5,962 nucleotides of DNA from an uncultured Christensenella sp. (GTDB lineage: Bacteria > Bacillota > Clostridia > Christensenellales > Borkfalkiaceae), in the NCBI GenBank assembly GCA_910579585.1, contig CAJTVA010000068.1, positions 1 through 5,962 of the forward strand. The letters are read 5' to 3'. The translations under genes were made by a program, and so were the position numbers. The notes beneath the pieces were generated by a model. The model was not told the origin of the DNA. It did not search any database and saw only the letters and a list, made by a program, of their open reading frames with translations. Below are positions 5,544 through 5,962 of the stretch, piece after piece; position 1 is the first letter of the stretch; every line of letters begins with the position of its first letter.

Positions 5544-5962
5544 ATGAAAAAGAACCTTTCGGCGGTCTGGGATAACGCTCTGAATTTAATATGTATGTCG
5601 CTTTTAACCGGCGTATTCGCGGGCGTCGTCGTTACGTTCTATAACATACTGATGTCGCTGGGGGAAGGGGTTTCGGAAGAGCTTTATTCCGTTTTACTGG
5701 AAAACCCCGCTTTCATTCCGCTGCTTTTCGTCGGGCTTGCGGCGGGCGCAATCGTTATAGGCTCGCTCGTAAGGCTCGTTCCTATGATACGCGGCAGCGG
5801 CATTCCGCAGATAGAGGGTGCGGCGCGCGGAGTAGTGCGTTTCAAGTGGTACGTCACTATGACGTCTATGTTCGCGGCTTCGCTTGCGTGCGTTTTAATG
5901 GGCTATCCCGCAGGCGCGGAGGGACCCTCGCTCGAAATCGGCGGCTGTTGCGGCTCGGCTAC
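5544..5962 (+). CDS. ClC-family chloride channel or H+/Cl- antiporter, N-terminal part (3' end outside window)
   Basis: Integral membrane anion transporter; 139 complete residues are visible and the frame stays open to the window end. A first hydrophobic helix spans about residues 13-37 (LNLICMSLLTGVFAGVVVTF), a second about 57-76. The first ion-binding motif GSGIP (84-88) has the serine of chloride-selective members rather than the Pro of nitrate or Met of fluoride types. The second motif reads GAEGPSLEIG (124-133): the gating glutamate is E126, but the residue before it is Ala where Arg or Lys is usual. Whether it is a channel or antiporter depends on an internal proton glutamate beyond the window. 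The ATG at 5544 gives a normal short cytoplasmic N-terminus; there is no SD, and the strong promoter leaves almost no leader. Codon use is like the neighbours. Confidence 0.9.
   Translation, partial: MKKNLSAVWDNALNLICMSLLTGVFAGVVVTFYNILMSLGEGVSEELYSVLLENPAFIPLLFVGLAAGAIVIGSLVRLVPMIRGSGIPQIEGAARGVVRFKWYVTMTSMFAASLACVLMGYPAGAEGPSLEIGGCCGSA

Overview
The window looks like chromosomal DNA from an anaerobic Firmicute of the class Clostridia. Three things point that way: a peptidase U32 C-terminal domain joined to aroA, a Y-family polymerase whose N-terminus has the Gram-positive HSDLNNFYASVE form, and a type III glutamine synthetase behind a consensus sigma-A promoter and a strong Shine-Dalgarno site. 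Type III glutamine synthetase also occurs in Bacteroidetes and cyanobacteria, but that promoter and SD architecture fits Firmicutes better. Genus cannot be read from the sequence. Coding density is high, and the only sizeable non-coding stretch is 5348-5543.

Layout. Positions 3-221 are the 3' end of a U32-family protease/collagenase-like gene. Its stop overlaps the start of aroA (EPSP synthase, 218-1435) by 4 bases. After 28 bases comes a DinB-type translesion polymerase (1464-2783). No promoter or terminator separates these three, so they are probably co-transcribed. Positions 2784-2886 hold an almost ideal promoter and RBS driving glnN (2887-4968, 693 aa), which is a separate unit closed by one or two terminators (4968-5024 and 5047-5076). 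The second terminator is symmetric and also serves a convergent small gene on the minus strand (5075-5347), which encodes an unassigned 90-aa protein with a zinc-binding-like cysteine pattern. An AT-rich divergent spacer follows. It carries a dyad, a terminator hairpin with no obvious gene to terminate (5473-5502), and a strong extended -10 promoter lying only about 5 bases in front of a ClC-family chloride channel/antiporter gene (5544 to the window end, truncated).

How the genes relate. They serve unrelated housekeeping jobs: aromatic amino-acid synthesis, damage-tolerant DNA synthesis, ammonia assimilation and anion transport. There is no mobile element, CRISPR array, tRNA, rRNA or recognisable defence system. 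I do not see a new multi-gene system. The points most worth a second look are the orphan terminator and possible small RNA at about 5380-5502, the apparently near-leaderless ClC gene, and the small cysteine protein.
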